A DNA stretch of 64,000 nt from Rhinopomastus cyanomelas (GCA_013400115.1 VXBP01009430.1:62001-126000); one strand, 5' to 3'; positions 1 through 10,621 are shown, numbered from the stretch's first letter. The notes: generated by a model not told the origin, from the sequence alone. Translations and numbers: made by a program.

Positions 1-223
1 GCTGGCAGGTTTTTGCTTGTGAGCATCTCCTTGGCACAAGAAGCCTAGAAGACCCCAGGAGCTGGCTGGCTACAGCAGGAAGCCAGTAATGACCATAAAT
101 AATTTGCGGGTGAAGCTGGAGCAGATCATGAAGCGAGCATTGCCCCAGAGCCCTTTTAGCCCTTCCACAGCCCCCACTTCAGAGGGAAAAACAAGATGGG
201 AAGAGTCCTCCTGAATCCTCACC

Positions 224-319
224 ATAGAATCATAGAATAGAATCATAGAATCATCAAGGTTGGAAAAAACCTTCAAGATCAAGTCCAGCCATCTGCCCTA
301 AAACCCTCAACCACTAAAT
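224..319 (-). mobile_element. CR1 LINE 3' end, left half of a copy split by a hAT transposon
   Basis: The plus strand shows the reverse complement of a CR1 terminus: imperfect 'catagaat' octamers followed by 'caaggttggaaaaaaccttcaagatc', then 'atctgccctaaaaccctcaaccactaaat'. The sense strand is therefore minus. The copy stops at 319 and resumes at 2943 with 'catcttttgaaacaccatg', which is the expected continuation. It belongs to the CR1 type whose ORF2 end reads FFPERV in other copies here. Confidence 0.93.
312..319. repeat. 8-bp target-site duplication, left copy (cactaaat)
   Basis: CACTAAAT directly precedes the left hAT terminus and is repeated without mismatch at 2943-2950 after the right terminus. 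Eight bases is the duplication length known for the hAT superfamily. The sequence occurs once in uninterrupted CR1 copies of this type, so it is host sequence duplicated on insertion. Confidence 0.93.
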
Positions 320-730
320 CAGGGGTCCTCAAACTTTTTAAACAGGGAGACAGTTCACTGTCCCTCAGACACTGTCAGGGGCTGGGCTATAGTCTGGAAA
401 AAAATGAATGAATTCCTATGCACACTGCACATATTTTATTTGTAGTAGTGCACAATAAACAGGAAAAATAATGCAATATTTAAAATGAAGAACAATTGTA
501 ACCGACAAAGACAAATAATATTTCAATGTGGACTATGGTCCTGCTTTTGGCTAATATATTTTTTCCGTATTTGTCACTGTTAGTCGTAGCAAGTGATGCA
601 AGTGTTCATCAGTTAGTCTGGATCTGATTGGAGATTTCAGATGTTTCATCTGGGAAAAAGTCTCTCACAGACATAGGTGCTGCCAAAGATGGTTGTGATT
701 TGGAGTGCATGGTTCCTGAGATTATGATAT

Positions 731-1158
731 GTGGCCTGGATTTTTGGGTAGTGAGGTGGATTGTAAACTGGCTACAGGGTAGAAGTCAGAGAGTACTGGT
801 CAATGGGACAGAATCTAGTTGGAGGCCTGTATCTAGTGGAGTGCCCCAGGGGTCGGTGCTGGGACCAGTCCTGTTCAATCTATTCATTGATGACTTGGAT
901 GAGGGATTGGCATGCACTGTCAGCAAGTTTGCTGATGACACAAAGCTGGGTGGTGTTGCCAACACCCCTGCAGACTGTGCTGTCATTCAGCGAGATCTGG
1001 ACAGGCTGGAGAGCTGGGCTGAGAAAAATCTAATGAGCTATAACAAGAGTAAGTGCAGAGTCTTACATCTGGGCAAGAACAACCCTAGGTGCCAGTATAA
1101 GCTGGGGACTGACCTGTTGGAGTGTAGTGTAGGGGAAAGGGACTTGGGGGTCCTGGTG
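731..1158 (+). mobile_element. CR1 LINE internal fragment with reverse-transcriptase core, nested in the hAT
   Basis: The fragment keeps an uninterrupted reading frame (within an ORF at 628-1197) for about 140 residues of CR1 reverse transcriptase. It includes RWIVNWLQGRSQRV, GVPQGSVLGPVLFN and the catalytic FADDTKL, and runs to ERDLGVLV. It is truncated at both ends and lacks the octamer terminus that a CR1 insertion should have. The right edge coincides with the single N at 1159, after which hAT sequence resumes. Confidence 0.9.
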
Positions 1159-1159
1159 N
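1159..1159. other. single ambiguous base (N) at a repeat junction
   Basis: This is the only N in the window. It lies exactly where CR1 sequence ('gggggtcctggtg') changes to hAT sequence ('gagtggagagatg'). The missing 3' part of the CR1 suggests a small assembly gap or a collapsed join rather than a simple uncalled base. Confidence 0.8.
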
Positions 1160-2942
1160 GAGTGGAGAGATGTATAGAAATTAGTAAGGCTGCTTGATTT
1201 GAATGCATCTTTCAGCGAGTCACAAGTCTGTAGTTCGGCCAATTCCATTTGGTAAATCGGATCAACAGTTTCAATGTCAACAGCAACTGGGTTCCAGAAA
1301 AGCTGTATGTCCTGTTTAGGGAGACAAAGCTCTTTAAATCTGATTTGAAACTCCTTTTGCAACATTTCTAGTACATCCATACATGTTTTGTTTGGGAATG
1401 CAACTGCTGGTTTTTCTGCAGACAGGTTTTGAGTTGTGGGGAGATGGCAGAAGTTTTCCTCCTTTACTTGGTTAATGAGCTTCCCCTTTCCTTTGAGTAG
1501 CTCTGTTACATCTGTCAAAAACACAAGGTGCCATTTCCATTCTGCATCTCTGAGCTCTGGTACTTCTTTGGTTTTAGAAAGCATAAAATCATAAACCTGT
1601 GGAAGTAAGTCATAAAATCGTTTCAAAACTCTCCCTCGACTCAGCCAACGGACTTCTGTGTGGTACAGAATATCTTCCTAGGCAACATTTAGCTCAGACA
1701 GAAATTCCTGAAACTGTCTGTGGCTTAGTGCATGAGCTCTAATGAAGTTAACACAAGAAACCACAATTTTCATGACACAGTCCAGCTTCAGTGATTTACA
1801 ACACAGTGCTTGTTGGTGGATGATGCAGTGTACGGCTATTGGACGTGAATGGTTGCATTTGTCCATCTCTTTGTTAATGCAAGCAACCACTTCTTTCATG
1901 GACCCCACCACACTAGGAGCAACATCAGTTGTCACACTGAATAGTTGACCCTAGTCCAGCTTCAAATCATTCATAATTCGGCAAACTTTCTCATAGATAT
2001 CCTCTCCTGTAGTTGTTCCTTTGATGCTTTTCAGTGCAGCAAGCTCCTCTGTGACTTCGAAAGAATAATTTGTCCCACCAATGAAAATTAGAAGTTGTGC
2101 AGAATCACGAACGTCATTGCTTTTGTTGAGTGCCAATGAAAAATAACGAAGTTTTTTTGAGGAGTTTTGCAACTGCAGATTCAAATTTTCCCCCATTTCT
2201 TCAATCCTTCGTGTAATTGTAGGTCCTGAAAGACTCACTGTACTGAATAAATCTGCCTTCTCTGGACACATCTCTTTGGCAACAGAAAGAAGGCATTCTT
2301 TAACAAATTCTCCCTCTATGAATGCTCTGCCGATGCGCCCTATGAGCTTGGCAACTTGACAGCTTGCTCAAAGTGATGATATATTGAGCTGCTTTTGCTT
2401 TAGAAAAGTATTTTGCTGAGTTGCCAATCCATGTTTCAGTCTTAATGTTTTATCTTTTCTCACTTGTCTGACCAAAGAATCATATTTATCTTTATGTTGA
2501 GTTTCATAGTGTGGACACAAATTGTATTCCTTGAACACAGACACTGAATTCTGGCATATCAGACAAACAACTCTTTCTTTGTACTCCATGAAAAAATAAT
2601 CAGAAGTCCATTTTCTTGGAATACCCTGCACTCAGAGTCCATTTTTCTTTTCTTTTGACATGACAGTGCGTGCACTTCCCACTGGTGCTGGCTGGTTTGT
2701 GCTGCCTGGCTTGTCCTGCCTGGGAGCTGGAGGGAGGAAGGGAGAGATGGGGGAGCCGCCCACCTCGCTAATGCCACCGCCCCCCTCCTCAGCCTGGCCA
2801 CGAAGTTGGCAGGAAGTCATCTGTGGCTGCTCTCTTTCCCCCCCCCAACCCCTGGTGGGGGGTTCTGTAAATACCAGCGGGCTGCATTGGAGACCCGTGG
2901 GGGGCCGTATCCAGCCTGCAGGCCAGGGTTTGAGGACCCCTG

Positions 2943-3010
2943 CACTAAATCATCTTTTGAAACACCATGTCTACCCATTTTTTTAACCCCTCCAGAAACA
3001 TTGCCTCACC
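2943..3010 (-). mobile_element. CR1 LINE, right half of the copy split by the hAT
   Basis: The second copy of the target duplication (cactaaat) is followed by 'catcttttgaaacaccatgtctacccattttt' and 'aacccctccag', which continues the CR1 that stops at 319. It fades out near 3010. Confidence 0.88.
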
Positions 3011-4412
3011 ATGTGCAAGGAAATTCAAAATCTCTTCAGGATCCTGAACAGAAATAATGTGGTGGTGCCAAAAGCTGGGGCTGTTCATTAGTCACCACAA
3101 CTGATTGCTGATTGCAGCCAGGCAGCATCTCCCAAATGGCCCTTTTCCAAACCTATAACTCAGACAAAATTACCTCCCTAGCTCCTCAGCAATCGTTGGT
3201 TGTTTTTATTTACTAGAGGAGCATTTTAAGACCCCAAAAGCATTGCTGGGGAAGCTGCAGCACCCTAGATTCAGCAGTGCCTTGCTTTTCACCTGCTGAT
3301 GTAATGCTTTTAGCTTTTTTCCCAGGCTAAAGTAATCAGGGAGTAAAAGTCTGGGATCTAACCACAGGGAGAATGAAAATATTTAACCAAGCTGGTTTAA
3401 GTCAAGGCTTTGCCTGGCCTTTTAATGGCTTTTTGGTCAACGGGGTTGCATTTTGGAGCAGAAAGCGGAGGATGGGTCGCTCTACCTGCTCCCATGGAGG
3501 CAAGGGCATGGCCTGAGGTCTCCAATATTCCAGACAGACAAAGGAATTTCTCAAATCCTCATTTTTTTTTAATTTCTACATTTTTAATTTACTTGCACAG
3601 GGGTTATTTCTATCCAGTCATAGGTCAGCTTAGCTCCCAACCCTTCATCTCCATCCATCCCATGGCACCCGCTGCTCAAGGGACAGATGTGGAGCACAAG
3701 AGGTGACACTGACCTTCCCAATGGTTCCTATTTCTTAATTTTGGGGGTTTTTCCCTGTCTCCTAGCACCCAGAGCCTCTGTTTCCTACCCATTCTCCCAC
3801 CAGAAATACATCAAAGCTGAGTTCTGCACCCATTGAGGGCCAGAGCAGCCATCCTCCTTGCTTTCCAAGATAAATAATTACCTTTATTACAAACTGTGTC
3901 TCATTAACAACTAGGAACTGATGACTCAGCTGACTGTCACAAGCCTTTTTGCTCTGGTTTTGAGTTTTCACAGCTTGACCCTGCAAGCACCAGTGTAGCA
4001 CACGGAGCCTAGGGTAACATAAGTCACACCAGCTCCTCTTTACATCATTTTGAGAGCAGTGGGTAAAAGCCCCTCTGCAGGAAGCTGGAAAGGAGATTAT
4101 TGCCACCCTCATCCAAAGGTTAAAAAGCAAACAAGCTCTGTTGATCCAGACATCACATTTAGGCTCGGGGTGGTAAATCCTGCAAGGTTTGCTTTTCTGA
4201 GCAGCTTGCTCGGCAAATCAATCAGAGAGGCTGAAAGACTATTGTCATCATAAATGAATGAATTCGTTAGTGCCTATTGTGTACGTTCTTGATTTAACCC
4301 AATGCAAATCAAATGTATCTCCAGAGTGTTTGCTGAGATGGGACTGAGATCTGCTGCTGACTTTTGTTTGCCTGGAAGAGAGAGGAGATGGAGATGGATT
4401 CATGGCAGAGAA
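3011..4412. other. unique DNA, no gene recognised
   Basis: There is no repeat signature apart from a short T run near 3565. Open frames up to 122 codons lack recognisable motifs and look like chance frames. Confidence 0.6.
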
Positions 4413-4684
4413 CTTCAGTGAAGATGATCAGGAAGCTTGGGACTCACATCTTCCATCCTGGGTATATCCTGAGGGAAAGAAATACACCTTCTGGATATAG
4501 TGGTCAAGGCCCTCTCTCCTTGGGAAGCATCGCAGGAGTATATTAGGACTCCAGTGAAGATGACCAGCAGGCTTGGGATTTGCATCTCCCATCCTGGGTA
4601 TATCCCAAGGGAAATAAATTTGTCTTTTAGAAGTGGTGCAAAAAACCCTTCTCTCCTTGAGAAGCGTTGCAGGAGTGGTGGGAT
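4413..4684. repeat. two-copy tandem duplication, period 136 bp
   Basis: Copy 1 (4413-4548) begins 'cttcagtgaagatgatcagg' and copy 2 (4549-4684) begins 'ctccagtgaagatgaccagc'. Both contain 'catcctgggtatatcc', a run like 'ctctctccttg.gaagc.t.gcaggagt', and the same order of blocks at constant spacing. Identity looks like about 80%. The parallel open frames on the minus strand across it are a by-product. Confidence 0.85.
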
Positions 4685-5084
4685 GTGTCTGTCTGAGCTC
4701 CCAACCCTCACAAAGCCTGTTATCTTGCTGATGGCAAAGATTTCCTCTCATTTAAAGCCCCTGGACAAAGCACTACATGTGAAAATGATATTCCTTCAAA
4801 CATTCCATGCACCCTCTGCCAGTCCTCGCTGTATTTATTCCCCATCAATGAATCACCAAATCCCAGCCAGAGCAGCTGTACTAGTGATTGGACGTGTTCA
4901 GCAAACATGTTCTCTGGCACTGAGCTGAGCAGTTTCCTCACAGCACTTGGGATCTGCTGAAGGAAGAAGATGCAAAGCATTAGCTCCTTTACTGTCACAC
5001 AGATTCAGGAGGCAGAATCCACGATCCCATCCAGTCCCAGGAGCTTGCAGTGGTGTGGACAGGCTGCCAGGAGTCTGGAGGGTG
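4685..5084. other. unique DNA, no gene recognised
   Basis: No repeat or motif is recognised between the tandem duplication and the next CR1. Confidence 0.5.
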
Positions 5085-5437
5085 TCACAGAATCAGAGAA
5101 CGATAGAATCATCAAGGCTGGAAAAGACCTTCAGGATCATCAAGTCCAACTGTCTACCCTACAACCCCCAACCACTAAACCATCTCCCAAAACACCCTGT
5201 CTACCCATTTTTTGAATGCCTCCATGGATGATGCCTCTGCCCCCTCCCTGAGGGGGAGGCCTCCCCTCTCCTTCTGGGCAGAGTTTTTTCCTAAGATCCA
5301 ATCTGAACCTCCCCTGGCACAACTAGACCCCATTTCCCCTCTAGAGGAAAGAGGCCAACAGACACCTCACTCCACTCTCCCTGCAGGTACTTGTAAGAAA
5401 ACAATGAGGTATCCCCTCAGCCCCCTCTTTTCCAGGT
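5085..5437 (-). mobile_element. CR1 LINE, 3' part (~350 bp)
   Basis: It runs from degenerate octamers ('cacagaatcagagaacgatagaatcatc') through 'aaggctggaaaagaccttcaggatcatcaagtccaac' to the 'ccctcttttccagg' region. It belongs to the FFPERV type and is fairly diverged. Confidence 0.92.
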
Positions 5438-6093
5438 GTCAGGAGGTTTGTGTCCCCCTGCTACTCGAACAAACCCTTCTTTCAGGTGCTGTGAAGTGGG
5501 GTCAGATCTGAACACAACATAGGATCCAGCTGTTATGCCATTCTCCATGTTCCATGGGTTCTGCTGGGACTCTGGCAACAGGAATGAAGGAATTAAAGGC
5601 GTTTGCCAAACATCCAGCTACCTGTGACCACAGCTGTCTGGACAACACTGCAGATACTGCTCTTAATAGATTAAAAAACCTTTTAAAAGTTCTTTTTCCC
5701 ACTTGCTCATCAGAAAACAATGACCCTTCTGCTGTTCTCACTTAAAGTCATCTTGGCACGGCCCCTGTGCTGTTACACAGGGATTAATCTGGCCTCAAAT
5801 GGAGCTGCTCGCCAAAATCCAGCTCATTTGCACATATTTATTGTCAGGAAAATATTCATTGGTCCTGAGCGTTCATCTCTAAATATTTACAAAGCATTAT
5901 TTACCCAGACGAAAGAGACATTTTTCCACTCAACAAACCAGGCATATGTTGGCGCCATACAAGAAGAGATGAATTGCACCAAGTAATTCTGAACAGATCT
6001 AATGACAGCAACAATTATTTTTTTAGCAGGCAGCGAGTTCCCTGGGTGATAGTTGAGCATCTAGTGCTTGAAACTATTTGCATCGGCCCACAT
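5438..6093. other. unique DNA, possible conserved noncoding block
   Basis: There is no repeat. The stretch 5640-6020 is AT-rich with non-repetitive, complex sequence ('acacagggattaatctggcc', 'atttgcacatatttattgtcagg') of the sort often found in vertebrate enhancers. This is only an impression; no alignment was possible. Confidence 0.3.
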
Positions 6094-6480
6094 CATTGAA
6101 TCATAGGATTGGAAGAGACCTCCAAAGGTCACCTACTCCAACCCCTCTGCAAAAAGCAGGGCCATGACTCACCAGACCAGGTTGCCCAGAGCCCCATCCA
6201 GCCTGACCTCGGATGTCCCCAGGGATGTGGCTCTCTAGGCAGCCTGTTCCAGGGATCCCCTACCCTCAGGTTAAAGAACTTTTCCCTCATGTCCAGCCTA
6301 AATCTACCCTTTTCCATCTTGAAACCATGATGCCTCGGCCTATTGTTCCATGACCTATTGAGTAGTTCTTCCTCAGCCTTCTGACAACCCCTTTCAGGGG
6401 TTGAAAAGTCATATAAGGTCCCCCCAGAGTCTTCTTATCTTCATGCTGAACAACCCCAAGTCTCTCAGCCTGTCCTCAGG
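6094..6480 (-). mobile_element. CR1 LINE, 3' part (~390 bp), 'FFNLRV' type
   Basis: It begins 'cattgaatcataggattggaagagacctccaaaggtc'. In minus-strand reading it encodes a broken ORF2 end with FRLDMREKFFNLRVGDPWNRLPRE. The same type recurs at 10622, 24859, 35231, 38872, 40853, 53948 and 55110. Confidence 0.93.
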
Positions 6481-7256
6481 TTGGTACATTGTCAGGTAAT
6501 GTTTGTGTCTCGGTGGCAGCGCTTCCCAGCACACTGACCGTACATTTCAGGTTAGCACATCAGGGAAAGTTCACAACCCCAGACGGCTGCTGCCCATTTG
6601 AAGGGCTTCTAGGAACAATGTAAAGCAGCAGCACAATTCAGGGCTACCAGCTTTCCTGGGGGAGCTAGCCTCAATCATATGTACACTTTATGCCTTTTGA
6701 TACTTGAGGAAAAACTTCAACCTTTCTTTCCATCTCCCTTGAGGATTGAAAAAAAAAAAGAGAGAAAAAAGGAAAAAACCCAAAATCCCAAACTCTCAGC
6801 TCTCTGTCATTTATTCCAAGCATATCTTAATTACAGCGCTGCATAGACAGTGTACAAAATTATCTGGGCTGGATGCCTATTCAACAGACTCCCTGGTTGC
6901 TGCTTGAAGCTGTGAATCATTATAAAATCTCCCACTTCAGTATGGATCGAGGAAAATGGAGAATGAAAGGTACTGACTGAAAACATTTAAGGAAGAATAA
7001 CATAGGAGAAGGGATTTTGCCAGGTTGGGGTTTCTCAGAGGAGTTTGAGAAATGCTACAGATGAACCCAGCAAGTTCCTGGCCCCAGATCACTCTCCCCT
7101 GTGCCATAGGTTGAGGTGGTTTGGGTCATCCACCCATCCTCAGGTTAACAGACTGCAAAGCTCACAAATACCCTTCCAGGAGCTCAGAGCTTCCAGGTTG
7201 GGTCTTTAATGCTACAAGAGGGCACTTGGAGAAGACACTTTCTCAGTCAAATCCTA
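6481..7256. other. unique DNA with an A-rich run
   Basis: A purine/A-rich run lies at about 6749-6790. No gene or repeat family is recognised. Confidence 0.5.
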
Positions 7257-7528
7257 GAACCATAGAATAGTTTGGGTGGGAAGGGACTTTTAAAGCTCAT
7301 CCAGTCCAACCCCACTGCAGTGAGCAGAGAATCACAGAATCACAGAATCATTAAGGTTGGAAATGACCTGTAAGATCATCTAGTCTGACCATGCACCCAA
7401 TGCCACTATAGCCACTAAACCATGTTTCCAAGGGATATCTTCAACCCGAGCAGGTTGCTCAGAGCCCCAAGGTCCAACCTGACCTGAAATTGTTCCAGAG
7501 ATGGCATTTCTTCCATCTATCTGGCCAA
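7257..7528 (-). mobile_element. CR1 LINE interrupted by a second CR1
   Basis: The host element reads 'atagaatagtttgggtgggaagggac...ccactgcagtgagcag' up to 7327. It resumes at about 7433 with 'gatatcttcaacccgagcaggttgctcagagcccc'. Joining these gives the normal CR1 order, so the intervening 105 bp is a later insertion. Confidence 0.85.
7328..7432 (-). mobile_element. short CR1 3' end nested in an older CR1
   Basis: Three octamers (agaatcacagaatcacagaatcattaagg) and about 75 bp of terminal CR1 sequence ending 'ctaaaccatgtttccaag'. It has the same orientation as its host. Confidence 0.85.
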
Positions 7529-8486
7529 GTAGTTTAATTTGCTTTTAATGATGGTTTTATTCTCCCTGCTTCTCATCTCCAGATTTCAGCTGAGAGGGAA
7601 GTGAGGAAGATGTTTGTCCTTGGAGCCAGTAGCTGTCAATGAAGAGTCCCCCTCGCCCCATGGCACATCACCCAGGGCCTCTCACCGATAGAGCCACGCT
7701 CAGGCACTGGGGCCAGTGCATTTCGCCATAGCCTTGGGATCATGATCAAGTGCCACACTCAGGACAAGTCCATAGCCAGGTGATCCAACCTCCTTTGGCA
7801 CTTGTTCTTGGCTGGGTTGGTGAGGAGCAATGGCTATGCAATGCCAAAGACAGGCTGAGATGGAAACGCCATCTCTCCAGCAGATGACAATGCAGCCAGG
7901 GCAAGCAGGACACACTAATAGGGCTAATAGCAAATTAATGACAAACAGGATCTACCTGGGAACAGCTTGTCCATCTGGAGAATAAGCCCCTGTAACAAGC
8001 TTATTGCTGCCCTTACCTGGGCTATTCATTACACACTAGGAGGGTGAAGCACCCCCCACCCCCCAGACCCTCCCTGCCACATGAGAAGAGCAAATCCCCA
8101 TGCTTAGCCCCCAAAAGCCACATCTCAGAAAAGATTAAGTTCTGTTTCTGGCAGGGCTCAGAGTTTGCAAGTCCCCTACAATTACAGTGACAATTACAAG
8201 GCAGTCAGAGTCAGTGCAGGATCTGCTGCAACTGAAGTGTTTATTCATGCTGTTTCCAGCTTAAGGGACTTTCAATTCCTGCTAAGGGATGTAACCAGCA
8301 CTGGGACCTCATTGCCTAAACCAGTACGGACACACAAAGATCAAGGGTGCAGGAAAGGTGAGGAAAGCAGTGTGGAGGATGCATGGGACAGCTTTTCATT
8401 TATGGTCCAGAAGAATATGAATCCCAAAGGGAAATGCTTTGGGTTTGACATACACAGACTCTGATGTTCAGGGCATCAGACTCATC
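7529..8486. other. unique DNA, no gene recognised
   Basis: Short homopolymeric C runs occur near 8050. Nothing else is recognised; the longest frames show no motif. Confidence 0.5.
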
Positions 8487-8992
8487 ATCACAGTATCACA
8501 GTATCACAGTATTATCAAGGTTGGAAGAGACCTCACAGATCATCAAGTCCAACCTGTCACCACAGAGCTCAAGGCTAGACCATGGCACCAAGTGCCACGT
8601 CCAATCGTGCCTTGAACAGCTCCAGAGTTGGCGACTCCACCACCTCTCTGGGCAGGCCATTCCAGTGGCCAATGACTCTCTCGGTGAAGAACTTTCTCCT
8701 CACCTCAAGCCTAAATTTTCCCTGGCGCAGCTTGAGGCTGTGTCCTCTTGTTCTGGTGCTGGCTGCCTGAGAGAAGAGAGCAACCTCCTCCTGGCCACAA
8801 CCACCCCTCAGGTAGTTGTAGACAGCAATAAGGTCTCCCCTGAGCCTCCTCTTCTCAAGGCTAAACAATCCCAGCTCCCTCAGCCTCTCCTCATAGGGCT
8901 TGTGCTCAAGGCCCCTCACCAGCCTCGTTGCCCTTCTCTGGACACGCTCAAGCACCTCAATGTCCTTCCTAAACTGAGGGGCCCAGAACTCA
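8487..8992 (-). mobile_element. CR1 LINE, well-preserved 3' part with open ORF2 C-terminus
   Basis: The terminus is unusual: 'cacagtat' octamers (sense ATACTGTG) instead of ATTCTRTG. A minus-strand frame (9048-8575) stays open for about 140 ORF2 residues, including FWAPQFRKDIEVLERVQ, RATRLVRGLEHKPYEERL, LFSLEKRRLRGDL, RLEVRRKFFTERV and HWNGLPREVVESP, and closes at the natural ORF2 end. With no frameshift over 500 bp it is among the youngest copies here. It is 5'-truncated near 8992, as is usual for CR1. Confidence 0.95.
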
Positions 8993-10221
8993 TCATCCCA
9001 GAGAACTCTTCTCCAGGAGTATCTGGAGATGCTGAACACTGACATCACCTTGGGATCTTTAGCTGGAGATGCATCTCAGAGCCTAATACCTCTGCCAGGA
9101 GAGCAAAGGAATTCAGAAAAATATTTGCAGCCTCACTTGGTGGATCCAGTACAGTTCCCATAAAGGCAGGTCTACTTCATTCACCCCAAAGGCTCTCTGA
9201 ATGTTCTTCAGACTATTTAGATATCAAATCAAAGTTGGTGACCCCCCCAAAGTGGGTAACACAGCCTAAGAGAAGCAGGATTTTCATTTTCAATTGCAGG
9301 ACTGGTTACAAAAAAACATCTTTTTCAGTAAAATCTATCCTCTGTACATGAAAACTACTCTAACCTTCTAAGTGTGATGGACACCTCTGATCCTCCAAAC
9401 ATTGGTGATCACAAAAGACAAATGGGATTTTTCTCTCATTCCCAGAGGCTTTGTGCTCAATTGGGCTGGAGCACACAACCAGCACACATAAGCTGAGCTG
9501 AGACGGAGAGTTTTCCAGCAAGCAGAAAGCTCAAGGGAAATAATCTTGTGCCTCTGAAGTGACGCCATCCAGTTGAGAAGGTCTAGAGCTTGAGGTTTAA
9601 CACTCAAGACTACTTTGGGCAGGAAAAAACCAGGACTGCTTCATCCCGAGGATGCACTTCATCCCCAAGCACAGGGAGGTGACTCTTGACTTGATCTCTG
9701 CCATGGCTGGTGGCAGCCCAGGGCTCTTGGGTACTCATGGGAAGAATTTTAGGAGATGCTAGGAAGGACTTCCATGCAGCCTTGGGTCTGACAATAAATA
9801 CACCCAGCAGAGACTCACCTGCCCACGCCAGCTCCAGCAGGAGACTAGATGTGAGACTTTCCAAAAACCTTCACCAACAGCGACCTTAACTTTCGAATGA
9901 CCTTCAGCACCTCAGGATCTGATAATGGTTTTGACACCTTCCCAAGCAGCCACAATGCACTCTGTGACATTGCAAAGATTTACTGGCACTGAGCTCAGAG
10001 GCAAAATGATGGCTCTTTATTGCCAGCATCAAAGTTGTGCTCTTCCAAGCTCAGTGTTATCAGCAGTTCATTATCCCGCCTGCCCGCCTGGCCTCCGTGT
10101 CCTGCCGTAATAAGACGAGTCAAAGGCATCATTCTGGGGGAGAGCTCTCAGGAACTGTTCATCAGACGTGCCCTTGTATAATGAGAGCCATCTCATTTAC
10201 ATGTTTGTTTAATGCTACAGC
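8993..10221. other. unique DNA, no gene recognised
   Basis: No repeat family or coding motif is recognised over 1.2 kb. Open frames of 60-84 codons have no detectable similarity by eye. Confidence 0.5.
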
Positions 10222-10621
10222 CTACAAGTCTCCTATGAGGAAAGGCTGAGAGAACTGGGGTTGCTTAATCTGGAGAAGAGAAGGCTGAGAGAGGACCTTA
10301 TTACTGTCTGTAAATATCTGAGGAGTGGGTGTCAAGAGGAAGGGGCCAGTCTCTTTTCAGTGGTGCACAGTGGTAAGACAAGGAACAATAGGGATAAGCT
10401 AGAACATCAGAAGTTCCACCTCAACATGAGGAGAAACTACTGTGAGGGTGATGGAGCCCTGGCATAGGCTGCACAGAGAGGTTGTGGAGTCTCCTGCTCT
10501 GGAGATTTTCAAAACTCTCTTGAATGTTCCTGTCCTGGGTGATCCTGCTCTGGCAGGGAGTTGGACTCAATGATCTATAGAGGTCTTTTCCAACCCCTGA
10601 CATCCTGTGGTTCTGTGATTC
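10222..10621 (+). mobile_element. CR1 LINE, 3' part (~400 bp)
   Basis: Sense reading: 'tcctatgaggaaaggctgagagaactgggg' (ERLRELG), then LNLEKRRLREDL, then the 3' UTR 'ggactcaatgatctatagaggtcttttccaacccctgac', ending in 'ttctgtgatt'. The ORF2 end is broken after the NMRRNYCEGDGA region. Its tail directly abuts the next CR1. Confidence 0.93.

Larger units (their letters stand above)
551..2661 (-). pseudogene. hAT transposase pseudogene (BED finger, GTF2IRD2/Charlie8-like)
   Basis: The likely original start is the ATG at 2661; a frameshift just after it moves the reading to the frame of 2631. From there one frame runs to about 1160 with only three in-frame stops: TGA at 2370-2368, TAG at 1953-1951 and TAG at 1680-1678. 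Near the start is a BED-type zinc finger, Cx2C then Hx4H (C23, C26, H41, H46 counted from 2631). The catalytic region contains TTDVAPSVVG (about 1932-1900) and IIHQQALCCKSL (about 1824-1789), matching the TDGAP and HQEALC blocks of hAT transposases. A CR1 copy then splits the gene. Beyond it, FGSTYVCERLF (about 690-658) and, after a frameshift near 650, RLTDEHLHHLLRL form the C-terminal dimerisation segment, ending at a TAG at 551-553. The family resembles the transposase-derived half of vertebrate GTF2IRD2 and related proteins. This copy is not functional. Confidence 0.88.
320..2942 (-). mobile_element. hAT (Charlie-like) DNA transposon, 2.6 kb including a nested CR1
   Basis: The left end (320) reads caggggtcctcaaac and the right end, read on the minus strand from 2942, begins with the same 15 bases. 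This inverted repeat is typical of Charlie-type hAT elements. Perfect 8-bp direct repeats flank it. Inside, on the minus strand, lies a decayed transposase (551-2661). About 280 bp of GC-rich noncoding sequence lies upstream of it at the right end and about 230 bp of AT-rich sequence downstream at the left end. It sits in an older minus-strand CR1 and is interrupted by a plus-strand CR1 fragment at about 731-1158. Cut-and-paste mobility is no longer expected because the transposase is broken. Confidence 0.92.

Noticed and set aside
628..1197. 189-codon plus-strand frame as a host gene
   Set aside because: The first third is antisense hAT sequence and the rest is a CR1 reverse-transcriptase fragment. 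It has no upstream regulatory or splice context and crosses the N.
8464..9042. 192-codon plus-strand frame
   Set aside because: It is the antisense of the well-preserved CR1 ORF2 end (8487-8992).
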